DNA of 64,000 nt from Welwitschia mirabilis (Eukaryota > Gnetophyta > Gnetopsida > Welwitschiales), in assembly GCA_051453625.1 (NCBI GenBank), contig JBOZIK010000001.1:923004-987003 (forward strand). Reading direction: 5' to 3'. Below are positions 47,600 through 60,781 of the stretch, piece by piece. The notes beneath the pieces are model-generated. The model saw nothing but the letters and a program-made list of their open reading frames with translations. It was not told the DNA's origin and ran no database searches. Within the stretch, counting starts at the first letter, position 1, and every line of letters begins with the position of its first letter. The translations under genes were made by a program, and so were the position numbers.

Positions 47600-48560
47600 A
47601 TACTAAAGGCTTAGGATAATAAGTTAGAGTAAGTACATATATGGGTAACAAAGTCGAGTGATGATGAAATTCAATTTTAAAAGGGTTTATTAAAAAAATG
47701 CAATGCAATTTAACTTGGTGATTAAAATTAAAAATGTGAGTGAACTTTATTAGAATTACCTTGATTTATTTATCATTCGATGAATACATCCTCTAAGGAC
47801 ATGCATATAATATTAATTAATATGGATTTTTGATTGCTTTTTTACTTACAAAATATAAATCTAACTTCATTAGGTTTATTCTATTACAAATAATCACACA
47901 TAGAAGAAAATAAAAAATATGCATAATCTTTATTTGGCATATTACAAAATAATTGTTTGAAAATATAGTAATCAAATTCAAGATAGTATAAGTATATTCC
48001 TTTAATTTCAATACTTATAACTTCCAAATAAATCATGTTTTTACTTTAGTGTTATTTTTGAAAGAAATAAAAATATTTTTCACATGAAACAATACTTCTC
48101 TCAAAGTCCCCTTTCTCTAAGTTCAACTAATAAATTTCTGATATAATACTATGATTAATGAATAGGTAGGTAAAAGTATAATACATAATGCTTATTGAAA
48201 ATTCATGTATCTATAAAATTAATAAAGGCCATGAAAATCAAAAGAACTAATCAAGTAGACTAGTTTGCTAAAATAAAAACAATCATAAATATCTAAAGAT
48301 ATTTATTAGAATAATAGTAACTAAGGAAGAGGAGGATTTTATATGCAAATGATAAGTATTAATAATATTATACAATTAAAGCAATATGAAAGTACATCTT
48401 TCTTAAATAACTATCTACTTAACTTTTTAAACGCTAAAATAGGTAGTCCACTTACTATTAAGGAATAATACCTTAATTAAGATAGGCATAATTTATGCTT
48501 AATAAATAAAATTTAATAAATAAATTTATTTAATTATCATGCATCTTAAACTCTTAAATT
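47600..48560 (+). repeat. Dispersed repeat related to 11280-12250
   Basis: Colinear with the probable LTR of copia C: GATGATGAAATTC..., AACTTGGTGATTAAAATT, TTCATTAGGTTTATTCTATT, ACATGAAACAATA and TATAATGCTTA-type words occur in the same order. It has no gag or pol beside it, so it may be a solo LTR or LTR fragment. Confidence 0.45.
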
Positions 48561-51299
48561 ATTAGCATGATTTTATTTAATAAATTTTCTTTAGATAATT
48601 AGATAATTTTTGGCCTTTTAAGAGACTTTGTGATTAAAAATTAAAAATTAATTATCTAAAAGGGCGAAAAAAAATTATTATAGTATCTCTTAAACTAGAC
48701 TCATAACTTCTAGAAATTAACTTTATAAAATTTTAATATTTATAAATATATTTATTAAGATCATACATTAAGTGTAAAAATTGTTTAAATTTTTAGAATT
48801 CTTATTAAAACACACTACACTAAAAAGGTGATAAATTTTAAAATACTTTGAATTTTTAAGTGATTCAATAATCTTAGAAAGCTTATTAAACTCTCTACAA
48901 TATAAACTATCCTTAATTAAAAAATAACTAGTACTAGTTCTATAATCTGAGATTTAATGCTAACTATTTTTGTGTTTATTTTTGAGTTAATTTCATAAAA
49001 TGATTTTTAAAACATTATTCTCTTAGAAAAATTACTCTTGTCAAATTTTTATAATCTCAATTGAATTATAGATATATTAAAAAAAAAATATTTTAAGTAA
49101 TAATTAATGAGTTATGGTCTTCCTAACTTGTGTTATCAATTTCAAGAAAATGAAGTTTATCTAAACAAGAACATAAAAATTCATATAAAACTCAAGAAAT
49201 TAGAGTTGATAAAATTAATGCAAATACCTAATGTAACTATTTTAACTAATAAAAATCTATACTAACCAGAAAATACAATGCACAAAATTAAATAAAGTTA
49301 AACAAATTCAATAATCCTACGAATTAACATGAAGCATGAAGTATTGCTTAACACAAGTGGGATTTACAATCAAATAGTCCATCCTCATTAGAAGATTATA
49401 ATGCATATATTATGTGTGAAATATTCAAAATCAATTATTAATATGTAACAAGATATGGGTACCAAAAGACTATAGTGAACCCCTTGGTCACTTAGCCAAA
49501 ATGTTCCATTGATAAACTCGTCAACTAAACATGTAAAGAAATCCCTGAAATATATCATTCATCTTGGTTTGAGCTAAGTGAAAGATATAATTTTAATAGA
49601 ATAAATATTATGATTAAAATATGTAATGACCTAATGCAATACTCAATTATGCCACAATGTCTAAGCAAAAGAGATAACATAGGAATACAAAAAGTAGAGG
49701 AAACCTACTTGGAAAAGTGATGATTCAAGGCTTATGCTTAATAAATACTAATGAATATTTGATGAAGTATTAAGCTTTAAGATCCTTAGCTTTAAGCTTT
49801 AAGCTCCAAGATCCAAACTCTAAGCTTCATGCTCAACAACAAGATGATGAGGAGACAAGAGAAGAAGATGAAAGAGTAAGAAGAAAAATGGATAGCACGC
49901 ACTTTCCTAAAAATGAAAAATTAATTTTAAAGAGATATAAGAATTTATTTATAAGTAAATGATATACCAAAAGTCCTTGATTCAAGTGGTTAAAGACCAC
50001 TCACCCTATTGTACCTATGAGATAATATGATGACATTAAATTGGATGATATTGATCACCTTGAATTAGATAAGATAGATCACATTAAATTGAATAAGATT
50101 AATTAATGAAAAGTTGCTTAAGATTAAGTGATAAGTAATATTTAATGTATGAATAAAAAAAGACATCATATTTAATATTTATGCAATTAACTAAGATGAG
50201 TAATTATTTTTCTTTAATTAGGAAGATTAATTACATACATCATTTCCTTGTGCTATTTACTTCTTAATCCCTCATAGGATCATAAGTATATTTAATCAAT
50301 TCAAAACTACATTGAGCAATGTGTAACATGCACTAAAATAATAAATCTTTTTGTATGCATCAATTTCAAAATTGCCATGTGTTACAATGAGAAAATCTAT
50401 TCTAATTCTAGTGAACAGGAAAAATGAATATTTTATAAAAAAAGTACTTTTACAAATATGAAGAAGGATAAAAGTCATGGTAGAGTTAAATCTGCTTAGT
50501 CATCCTCATTAGTTTATAGGTAAAAGTGCATGTACTTATTTACATGCTTATTAATTTTATGATCATCAGATCCATTAATACAAAACACAAGAAAGTGTTC
50601 TAATAAAATGCAGTACACTTAAATTTTTATCCACTTCTTTAACAAATTACATTAACTATTTATTTTTACCAAATAATTTTTTTTAACTTGAATGAGATAC
50701 ATGAATAAATAAGTAACATAAAGATTTAGTATGGTATTCTAGTGATTATTTAATACCTTCTTATAAAATTCTCAATTAAATAATTTTACTCTGTAAATTA
50801 GATGCCTTTATACAAATAGATTTGTTTATTAATTTCTTAGCTAAAATTTTATAAAATAATTCTATAAAATTAAATTATGAAAATTACAAAAAAATAAGAT
50901 CAAGATTAATCACCTAAAATATCATACAAGTATTTAGAATTTAGAATTAAGCATAACACATTTTTTTTTCAGGAAAAGAGAGAAATATAAGACATCATTA
51001 GTTATAAAAATAAATATTAGTTTTTATAAAGCCTCTAATTAAAGAAGAGTTTCATATTAAACCACAATAACCAACGTGTCATATAATTAAGATACTAATA
51101 TGTTTCATATTTAAGTCATTATAAGTTACAAAATATAGGATAAAACATTATCAAAGTGTTATCTTTTTGAGTATTATTATTTTTATTTCAAATTTTACAT
51201 ATTTAGACCCTAAAATTTAGTAAATTAATACATTTGTAAGGTCATAAATACCATATTTAGAGATAAATTACTATTAATTATGTTTTATCCTTTAATTTT
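48561..51299. other. AT-rich DNA with short repeats, no gene seen
   Basis: No coding feature. A cluster of AAGCTTTAAGCTCCAAGATCC-like short repeats lies at about 49768-49830, an A/G-rich tract at ~49845-49900, and GATCACATTAAATTG-like repeats at ~50045-50095. Confidence 0.45.
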
Positions 51300-52093
51300 G
51301 AAAATTATTATAAGAAGAACCAAAATTTGATATTTTACTATAGATCATCTTGAGCTACCCAAATTTCATTGGAGTTGATCTACTAAAAGGAACTAACATT
51401 TATATTAGATCTACCATCATCACTATTATTCTAGAGCTGAATAAGTCTTGTGAAGAATAAAAGGCTAAACAAATGATAAATTGATAGATTAACCTTATAA
51501 CCTAGTGCTAAACCAATCTACAAAAACCAAGAAACATAATCCATGTTCTATTACCTAAGGAGATCCATTAGTACTCATATGTTAATAATAAGAACATACT
51601 AATGGATAGCTACAACCTAAGAAAAGTTATATACATAAAACCCACATTAAGGGTAAACATACTTCATTCTTCATCATTAAAGATCATTCATCATCTAGTT
51701 TGAAAGAATTATTTTCTTTGTAAAAATTATTTTAACTTTTTAGATCTACTTATGTTAAAATTACAAATATTTTGTAATGATTTATAGGAATTAAGAGCAT
51801 CTGGAGCATAGAAGCATAGAGTTAAGGACATTCACTTTAGAACTATTACATGGAACTTCACTCTTGTTCAAGTCTATTCTACACTTATTTTTGCATTTCT
51901 AGTTTCACAGAGGTTAGGTCCAATTTATTACTAACATTTATGGAACCTCTTTATGTGTTCCACTATAAATAGGTTGCTCTACATTATGAATGTAAAATTT
52001 TGGATTTGAAAAATTCTTATATCAAATGCTTATGTAAATTAGTAATTTTTGTCTTTGTTTACCATCTATTTTTTCACAATAGAAGATTTTACA
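51300..52093 (+). repeat. Possible LTR with TATA box
   Basis: TATAAATA at 51964-51971 is followed ~120 bp later by a TTTTACA end and, seven bases on, TAGTATCAGTGT (52100-52111), which matches 9 of 12 bases of the tRNA-Met primer site. The left border and any coding region after it are not recognised. Confidence 0.3.
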
Positions 52094-52111
52094 TTTGACT
52101 AGTATCAGTGT

Positions 52112-53669
52112 AATTTCTACCAATGATACTATCATTTTTCTGAATTTTGTCATCATTTAAATTTTAAATCATGTCTTTTGATTGTTTTTAATAATTTTTA
52201 TTAGTTGTTTATCATAAAAGTCTTTTTAACAATCTTAACCTCTCATGCAATGTTGGGTTAGATATACTACTATCTAACTTCATAGGAAAAATAACCAGCA
52301 ATCATAATAGCAATCACTCATAGATAACTATGATGTTAACTTTAACTAAGAATTCTCAGAACCTACATTTTATACTTGTAAAACTTTAATGAAAAATCTT
52401 ACATATATTTTTAATTAAATTAATCATGTTTAAAATTAACAGAGATAATATTCATAAAGGATTATCTAGAAAAATATTAAAAGTACTATGGAAGACTAGG
52501 TGTTTAACTACATCTTCTTATATGATTTTATCACCTTACATTAACTAAATTAAAATACATGTTTCCATCATTAACTTATTTACTAAATCTAATAGAAACT
52601 TATATATGTAGAAGGTGCACTAACTCTACTAACCTAATGGAGGTGATGTTCCCAATGTAGTCTAGGTTGGTTCTTATCTATTGATCTGCTTACCTCCATG
52701 GTGTTGACCACAATACATACTAATTTAACTTACTGTATCACACTTGCCAAATGATACTAGTTGCTCAAGATTCCTATGAGTATTTGAGAGAATTTAAAGT
52801 AATAATCTCAATCATTAAAGATTAAGATGAGGTGGATAAGATGAAATTTCCCCCCCTTTATTAAAATAAAAATCTAAATGTTAGCTAAAGAACCTGAAAT
52901 ATTGCTCAATTAGTTAATGGAAAGAATTTACATGGGGAATTTTAAAAATCTAATGTATAGCACATAAAACTAATAACTAAAAAAGAAAAATTATGGAATT
53001 TCAAGAACAAGATAATAAAACCTTTTATAAAGAATTTTAATAACTTAAATATATACTTAAGAGATGTCCATAACATGGTTTTAAATCTTGAATCTTAAAT
53101 ATTATTAAGCTTTCCCTATGAAGGATTAATCACATAAAGTATAAAACTAATAAAGATGAAAAGTCATGTAAGTTTCAAATTTAAGGAATCAAATGATGCA
53201 TGGAATAATAAGAAAACATTTCTAAAAGCTATAGAAATTAGAAAGACCTTTTAAAGTTATAGAATTAGACAAACAAGTATACAAGGTGAAATATACAAGT
53301 TAGATGAGAAAATGTATTCACAAAATAATATTGATTGCATCACTAAGAGATTATATAGTATTAACCATCTAAACCTTAACTAATTAATGGTGGAGCTATA
53401 TGTGCTATATGTACCTTTGATGAATAAGAAATGAAAGAGTATGATTCTATCCCACTTTACAAAGATATAGTAACTTAGTAAATGGATAATATACAAGATA
53501 AAGTAGCACTTTTACATCAACAACAATACAAACCATATTCCACTATGCAGATTATTATAACTTGAAATGAAAAATCCATCTTGGTTTATTATAAAATGCT
53601 TAATAAAATAAAATATTAGCTTCAGAAGCACACAATAAATCTTAAAGGATATCATTAAAGATTCTTTTT
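52112..53669. other. AT-rich DNA, no gene seen
   Basis: If 51300-52093 is an LTR, this would be its internal region, but no gag or pol box could be read in any frame. Confidence 0.4.
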
Positions 53670-55637
53670 TTAATGCTTTGAGAATAAAGGCTAGTTCTAT
53701 TAATAAAGAAAATTTACAAAGCCTTGTTTAGGTGGTGAAACTTCCCCAAAACAAAATTGGAGTACATCCTAATGTAAAGGCATATTTTTAACTTGTTGAG
53801 AATTGTCGATACTATTTGTAAATCTTGGCCTTGGATACCAAAAAAAAAAAAAGAAAAAAGAAATAAAGAAATAAAGAAATATATAATACCTAAGGCATTA
53901 GAAATGGAAATTTGATTAAAATAAAAAAATTAGCACTAAAACCATACACCAAACACCTAGCAGAAGGGCATAATTATGTTAGGGGAAGATACCATTTAAT
54001 ATATTTGGTAGTTATCTCCTCTTTATGGATGAGATGGTACATAATTCTTAGATTCTTGTTGTCAAGCATCTCTTTTGTCTAATTCAAATTCTTTATTTTC
54101 TCTAAGGCTTCTTTTTATCTGACTTTGTTCTTATCTAAGTGCCATTATAGAATCAATCTCTTATAGGCCTTTAGAAAAATTTTAGTAAAGACCTTAAGGT
54201 GGAGGCTTAGCTTATCATAGTAATATTTCCAAGTATGGATTAGAGTGAATTCATCCATTTAGAATTCTCTACATTCTTCTTCCATATTATCTAAACTCAT
54301 CTCCTATCTCTGAGAGGAATCACATTCTTCTTTCAAGTCTTCATTTTTAATAGAATCTTTTTGAGAGCTTAAGTCATTACTATTATTGCTATCTCTATTA
54401 GTAGAATGGATAATAGTTCTAGAATGTTGAGTTCTTTACTCTTTATTAAGGTTTTTATTCTTTAGATTATTCTTATTAATATCACTATTACTATTTATTA
54501 TTATTGGAATGTTTCTTTTAATGTTTTTCTCCAAAATTATTTGATCTACTTTGGGGGCATTATTTCTAGAGTTTGGTGTATCCTTTGGGGCTTTACATTA
54601 CTAGTTTATTAAATGCTTCTTATCTCACTCTGATTCAGAGAAAAATATCTTTGTAATGGCTTCATGATCTAGGGGAAATAATTGCTTTTCTAAGAGAGAG
54701 GGGCCTATTGAGCTCTAGTGAACTTTTGGTTCCTCTTATTGTGCATGTCGTTTTGAACTTTTTGAGCTACAGGGTTTATGCCTCTTAGATTTGGGCTTTC
54801 TAACTGGGCTAGGGAAAGGTAAATCCTTTATTGAAATATTCTTTAAAGCCTTTTCATCTTTCCTTATGAATTTCTTTCTCTTTTTTGTAGTTGATCTATT
54901 TGTAAAAGGTGTTTGTTGCTTTGAATTAATCTATCCTAGTTGATTCTTATATTTCAAAAGTCCTATAGTTCTAATAGTTTTTGAACTATCCTAAATGCTT
55001 ACTGTTGATTTTATCTTGTAAGTTTTCATAGAAAAAATATGGGGTAATAACATACTTTCCTTCTTGTAATGCCATGAGGAAATAGAAATTCGATCCTCAT
55101 GATTTGGAGTGATGGCCACCTTAAATTAAAAACTTATTTATGAATTTCACTCTTAGATCCTAGGGAGAATGCAAAGAAGAATTTTTTACATAATCTTTAT
55201 TCACTTATAGAGCCCTTCCTTAGAAAAAATAATCCTCTTTATTGTAGTCTTGGAAAGTTTAAAGAATTAGGTTGACCTTATTCTTCATTCTAATAGCCTT
55301 TGTAATAAAATATGCAGAGATTGAAATACACCTTTGCTTCTAAAGTAATTTACCATATCTAATATACCTCTACATTTAAAACTTAGGTTTCCCCTTAAGG
55401 TCTATAAGCCATGTTCATCCAATGCTATCTAGGTATTTCCATAACCCCATGTTAAACCTAAATTTTTTCATGATCCATGGGTCATAGCGTAAATGAATTC
55501 CCATTTTAATAGCTTAACCCAATTGAATCTTTAACATAACTTAGTGGTAGATATTAAGAGGAGTATGCCAAATACTTTAAAATATGTATTTTTTGTTTGC
55601 ACATTAAAGATGCCATAACATGATGTTAGAGTATCAT
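53670..55637 (-). pseudogene. LINE 4 remnant: ORF1-like frame and 3' end, no RT
   Basis: On the minus strand, one frame runs in register from ~55130 to ~54170 with only about ten stops over ~320 codons, nearly all of them one transition from a sense codon. It contains ITPNHEDRISISSWHYKK, a Lys/Ser/Asn-rich middle and DNMEEECREF. Such a basic, low-complexity segment resembles the ORF1 tail of plant L1 elements, and a decayed Cys-containing stretch precedes it (~55330-55390), but I could not confirm a zinc knuckle. On the same strand, ~53850-53670 reads like a LINE 3' end (TTTCTTTATTAATAGAACT then a short A run). No endonuclease or RT lies between. Chromovirus E begins at its upstream edge. Confidence 0.4.
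53841..53881 (+). repeat. A-rich microsatellite
   Basis: A run of 12-13 A followed by AAGAAAT/AAATAAAG units. It lies between the ORF1-like and 3'-end-like parts of LINE 4. Confidence 0.8.
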
Positions 55638-56053
55638 TGTAATGTCCCATTTTACTATTTTTAGATTACTTTGCATAAAAAGAACCATTTAAAATAATAT
55701 GCTAGGATCCATAAAAATAACAAGGAACAATTTAAAGAGAAACAGACTTTTATTATTAATAGTAGTAGATTACATTCCACATCATTAATAAATAGTCTTG
55801 GACTAGTGGTTATAGGTAAATACATGAACTATGACCTTAGTCCCCCTCTTGGATCCCTTGGGATCAGCCAAGTTTGTTGCTAGTTACATCCACCTAGCTC
55901 ATATACCTCCACCTAATTCCATAGGCTTATATTACATAATGAAGGAACACATCATTACATATTTGGGTCACACCCATTTACATCTCTTGTTAACCATGAT
56001 TCATTAGTGCTTAAGATACATCATTATTTAATTAATAATTTTGGAACATTACA
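55638..56053 (-). repeat. 3' LTR of chromovirus E, 416 bp
   Basis: TGTAATGT...ACATTACA ends, exactly as long as the LTR of D and colinear with it but diverged. TTCCCTCCCTCTT (56054-56066) follows, the polypurine tract on the minus strand. Confidence 0.8.
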
Positions 56054-56399
56054 TTCCCTCCCTCTTAAGAATCATGCTTATCCTTGAGTACGGTCTCTCC
56101 TTGATTTGCATCACTTCTGAAATCATGCTCCTGTGCATCATTTTCTATATTATCTATAAGACATAACAAGAACAGGAAATATCATCCAATATAGACAATA
56201 CAATACAAAATTGGTATATCAGGCTCTATTAATAAAAACCTTGGGAAAGGTCTCTTGCATGTATTCCCTGATTCATTTTGTAAGTAATTCATTCTATACT
56301 TTTATTTTTTAGTTGTGTAGATTTGGTACTTAAGACTTTTTGTGGTTGAACCATAAAATTTAAATTGAATTTGGGCATGATATGTTACTAGTTCAAGGT

Positions 56400-59300
56400 G
56401 TAGTCTTGGTTTCTATCTTTATGGTATGATTTTATAGTGCTCACATAAAAAACTAGATGTATTCAAGACATCGAGGGAGGAAGCTCTAGTTTGTATGCTA
56501 GATTCCTAATATTTTTAATAATCTTAAAAGGACTGCAGAATCATGAGGCTGTTTGCTGTAATTTTTCATTTTCAAGGAGTTTCTTTCTGGATTGATTTTT
56601 AATACTTATTCACCTATCTGGAATATGCAGGTATGATGCTTTTGATTGTAATATTTCTTATATCGATCTTGTGATACATGTTACTATCCTTTTATTTTAT
56701 TGATTACTTCTTCCATTATTTTTAATTTTGAAGGTACTGTCTTTTTTAATCTTTATGAAGGATTTGACCATGTAATAGATGTAGAACAGTTTCTTTCATA
56801 CATTGATTTGAATGATGAATAGAAGATGGAAGTTTGGAATGTCTAGTAATAAGAAAATTCTGCCAGATGTAGGTAGTTCTTCCATTGTTTGAGCCTTCTT
56901 TTTACATAATACCTTAAAGTGTCTTTTAATATACAATTTATTCTTTCTATTTAGTCATCTGTTTCTAGGTGGTAAGCGGTACTAAAACTGAGCTTGATAC
57001 CCAAGTGGTGGAAGAAGCTTCAATAAAATTCAAATAAGAACTTTGGATCTCGATTAGATACTATAATCTAAGGTGCACCATGTAACCTAAAAACTTCCTG
57101 TACAAAATGAAGAGTTAGTTCTTCTGTTGTATTAGTACTTTAAACTATAATAAAAAGAGCCATCTTAATTAACATGTATACACAAACAAAAAATGCATGA
57201 TGCTCTTTATTAGTGAGGGATAACCTGGTGATAAAATCCATAGATATCTCTTCCCATTTTCATTGTGGTATTCCCAATGGTTGAAGGAGTCTAGTAGGTC
57301 TTCCTTAGTTGATTTTTATTTGCTAGCATATAGAATAGTTGTAGATGTATTATTTAAATCTACCTTTATTCTGGCAAAAAATAGTATTTCCATAATTGGT
57401 GGTAGTTTCTGATAAATTCTTGATGTCCTACATAAGGAACTTCATGTAGTTTAGATATTAGTTTCCTTCTCCATGGGCCTTGTGGAATGCACAATCATCT
57501 TGTCTTTATAAAGAATCCATCTCATGAGATCATGTATGTGTCTACTTATTTTTCTTCTTGAACCTATTGGTATATGTCCTTGAAGTATGGATATTATTCC
57601 AAAGAAGTTTTGAGAAAAGTGGATAAATCAGATGCGATACTGATAGCTAACATATACCACATACTACTTAAAGTATATACTACTTTATTCTCTTATATTG
57701 CAACTTGAAATCATATTCTATAAGTAACTTACTCCATCTACTTTTTTGTGTATTTAGAAGGGGTTATTTTTAAAAGCTTTTATGGTCTATTTTGAGAAGG
57801 AATTCACTCTCCATAAGGTCATGCCTCCAAACTTTCAAGGCATTCACTATGGTTAATAGTTCCAAGTCATGTACAGGATAGTTCTTCTCATGCTTGTTTA
57901 GCTTCTGTGATTCATATGTAATCATCTAATCATCTTAGCTGAGCATGAATCCTATTCCTTGGGTAGAAGTATCTGTGATGATTGTAAATGATTTGTTTGC
58001 ATCTATAATCTTGAAGACCAGTGCAATTGTGAGTAGCAACTTCAATCTGAGAAATGCCTCATTGCATTTATCATCAAAGCAGAATGTATTTGTTGCTTTG
58101 GTCAAATCTATTAATGATTCTATAAGTTGAGAAAATCCTAGAACAAATTTCCAATAGAAGCTGGTGAATCCTAAGAAACTTCATACTTGCACGGCATCTT
58201 TTAATTCTAGCCATTTCCTTATAACTTATACTTTGGTTGGATCTGTTGTAATTTCTTTTCTGAAGATGATATGTCCCAAATAACTAATTTCTATCTAAAA
58301 TAATTCACATTTACTTAATTTTACCTTGAATTTATGCTTGGACAAAACCTGTATTACTTTTCTCAAATGTGTAATATGATCATTCTAGTTTTTAGAATAT
58401 ATTAGGATATCATCTAAAAAGACAACCACAAATTTATCTAAGTATGAGTGAAAAACATCATTCATTAAATTCATAAAAGTAGCTAGAGCATTTTTCAAAA
58501 CAAAAGGCATTACTGCAAATTCATAATGTTCATATCTTATTCTAAAATTAGTCTTGTAGATGTCTTTATTCTTGATATGGATTTGATGGTAGCCAGATTT
58601 TAAATTAATATTTAGGAAGTACTTGTCTCGTTGCAGTTGATCCAATACATCATTTGATCCATGGTAATGGGTATTTATTCTTGATGGTTACTTTGTTGAA
58701 TTGTCTATAGTCAATGTAGAGTTATAAGGTACCATTCTTCTTTTTAACAAATAACACTAGTGCCCCCAGGGTGACACACTAGGAAAAATCTTTCCTTCTA
58801 ACAATAACTGTTTAACCTGTAACTTCAATTCTTTTAATTCTACCATTAATAAATGGTAAGGTTCTCTGACTATTGGCTATGCTCTAAGGATTAAATCAAT
58901 TGCATGCTTTACTTTCTCTTGGGTGGTAGCATTTTTGAATCTTTAAATACATCTAAAAATTCCTTTAATTATTTTGGTATAGATGGATGTTCTTTAGGAT
59001 CTTCTACTTATACTAGGTGATAAACACCTAATTTTTTAAATAGCTTTAGCAATTTGTTTGAGTGAGATTAAAAAAATCTTCTTACTCTTTCCCTTCCCTT
59101 TAAAAATTTATTTTTTAAACACATGGAATAATTACAAGGTTTTATAGTGAAAGTTAATATGAAGATTATATCTAACTAAGAAAGGGATTCCTAGAATGGC
59201 ATAGTACTCTCCAATTTGAAAGACATAAAACTTATTCCTAAACTGTAAGTCATGAATGGTAAAAGTAATAAGAGTAGTAGTCACATCTTGTATAAAAACA

Positions 59301-60540
59301 TTACCCCCTGCAACTCCTACGATGGACTCTTATTCTTTGAAAGGAGTGATCTTTATTTTGTAACATAGGGATGGTAAAATGAAATTATGTGGTGACCACT
59401 ATCGACTAGAAATGAAATAACAAAAGATAAAATGTAATCACATAACTCTAATATGGAGTATTAGTTGTGAATCACATCTATTTGAATGGTAGCATAGACT
59501 CTTTTAAATGGCATAGGTTGATTCTAAAGAGTTTGAGGCCAACTGTGCTGAGGAACATTTGACACTCATGATTTAAAAGGATAGTTCCTAGCAATGTAGC
59601 CTCTCTTGTGGCACTTATGAAAGGTAAGATTTGTTCTGTATGATCCCTTGCTAGTGGTGTGGCTGAAGGAGGGTGTCTATCTCCTTAGTGTGATTGATCT
59701 GTCCATCTATTCTCTTATCCTTAGAGGTAGTGCCTTATTTTCTGATAGGAATCCTCTATAGACTTAATTTTCAAAGTATGAAGGACACTTTAAAGTTTAA
59801 ATGACAAAGCATCAATAAAGCTATTAATTAGTTGCTTTTCTAAAAAATTCTTTTTGTACTTCATAAGACACTAAAATTCTAACCAATGTTCATCTAACGA
59901 GCTTTTACCTAGGTATAGGCATTGGAATTCCACTATTTGGTCTTCAATAAAATCTTTTGGAATGAACTTCTTTTTAAATTATTCAACAAAAGTATCCCAC
60001 GCTATCTTGTGTAGGTGTTTCTATTGGCACCTGGACCATTATTCTTGTGTGTTCCCTATAGAAAATGCACTAGCATATATGCACTGTCTTTCTAAAGGTA
60101 TATTTCAAAGTTTAAAATAGTTCTCTAATTGCTAAATTCATGATATAACTTTCTCATTTGTTCCAGCCTTTCCCTCATAGGTTTTTAAATGTATCATCCT
60201 TGCAAGTTCTTCTCCTTCTCGTTGTTTAATGTTGGAGTGGTTAGACTTATTTATTAGAAAATATTAAGAATTGAACTCTATATTTAATAACCTCATTTGG
60301 ATGTTTTAGAGGTCAACATTAGTGGTAGGAGTATGCTGTTCTGAAGTAGAAAGCAATTCTTGAGATACCCTTTAATTAGATTCTATAAGTCTTTGTTCCA
60401 GGCGAGTAACAAGGCTATCGAGCCTACTAGCTAACTATACATTTTATGAGCAAATATTATCAATATGATCATCTAGTATATCAAGACACTCATTAACCCT
60501 GTGTTTCATGATACACCAGTGGATTCGATCTCTTCCTATA
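56400..60540 (-). pseudogene. Chromovirus E gag-pol, decayed
   Basis: Minus strand. Gag at ~60540-59700 has WDTFVE, FKKKFIPKDFIEDQIVEFQ and LYLGKSSLDEHWLEF (~60000-59880), matching the gypsy gag core. The zinc knuckle KCHKRGYIARN is at ~59590-59640. The RT frame at 58645-58385 is unbroken: [20 protein letters not shown], then [19 protein letters not shown] and [14 protein letters not shown], with the catalytic FLDD intact (58390-58430). RNase H relics follow at ~58140-57930. Integrase relics lie at ~57260-56860, with a DRDPKF box (~57060) and W-K-N boxes after it. Chromodomain-like text near 56250-56560 is unclear. Numerous stops elsewhere make it inactive. The 61-codon plus-strand frame at 57945-58130 is an antisense shadow. 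Confidence 0.8.
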
Positions 60541-60781
60541 CCCATACACCTTTGTCTGATTCTACAAGTACTCTCTTTCTCTTCCTTTACTTTCTCCTAT
60601 GGTGGTGCTTCCTTTTTATAATTTTGCTGATGGGAGTTGGGGACCTATAACTATTTGATAGTTAAGAAAATGGTTAGAGAGAATAGTTTCTTGTAGTTAT
60701 CATAACAAACTTACTGATATGACAAGCCATTTCCACTAGGGTCTATGTGTTGCCAGATGTTCAGAGATGATGCTGAGGATT

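Larger units (their letters stand above)
55638..60760 (-). mobile_element. Ty3/gypsy chromovirus E
   Basis: Same family as element D, with gag kept. It runs on the minus strand from gag (~60540) to the 3' LTR at 55638-56053. No 5' LTR or primer site was found to the right of gag; the text changes to a minisatellite at ~60780, so the right border is approximate. Confidence 0.75.
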
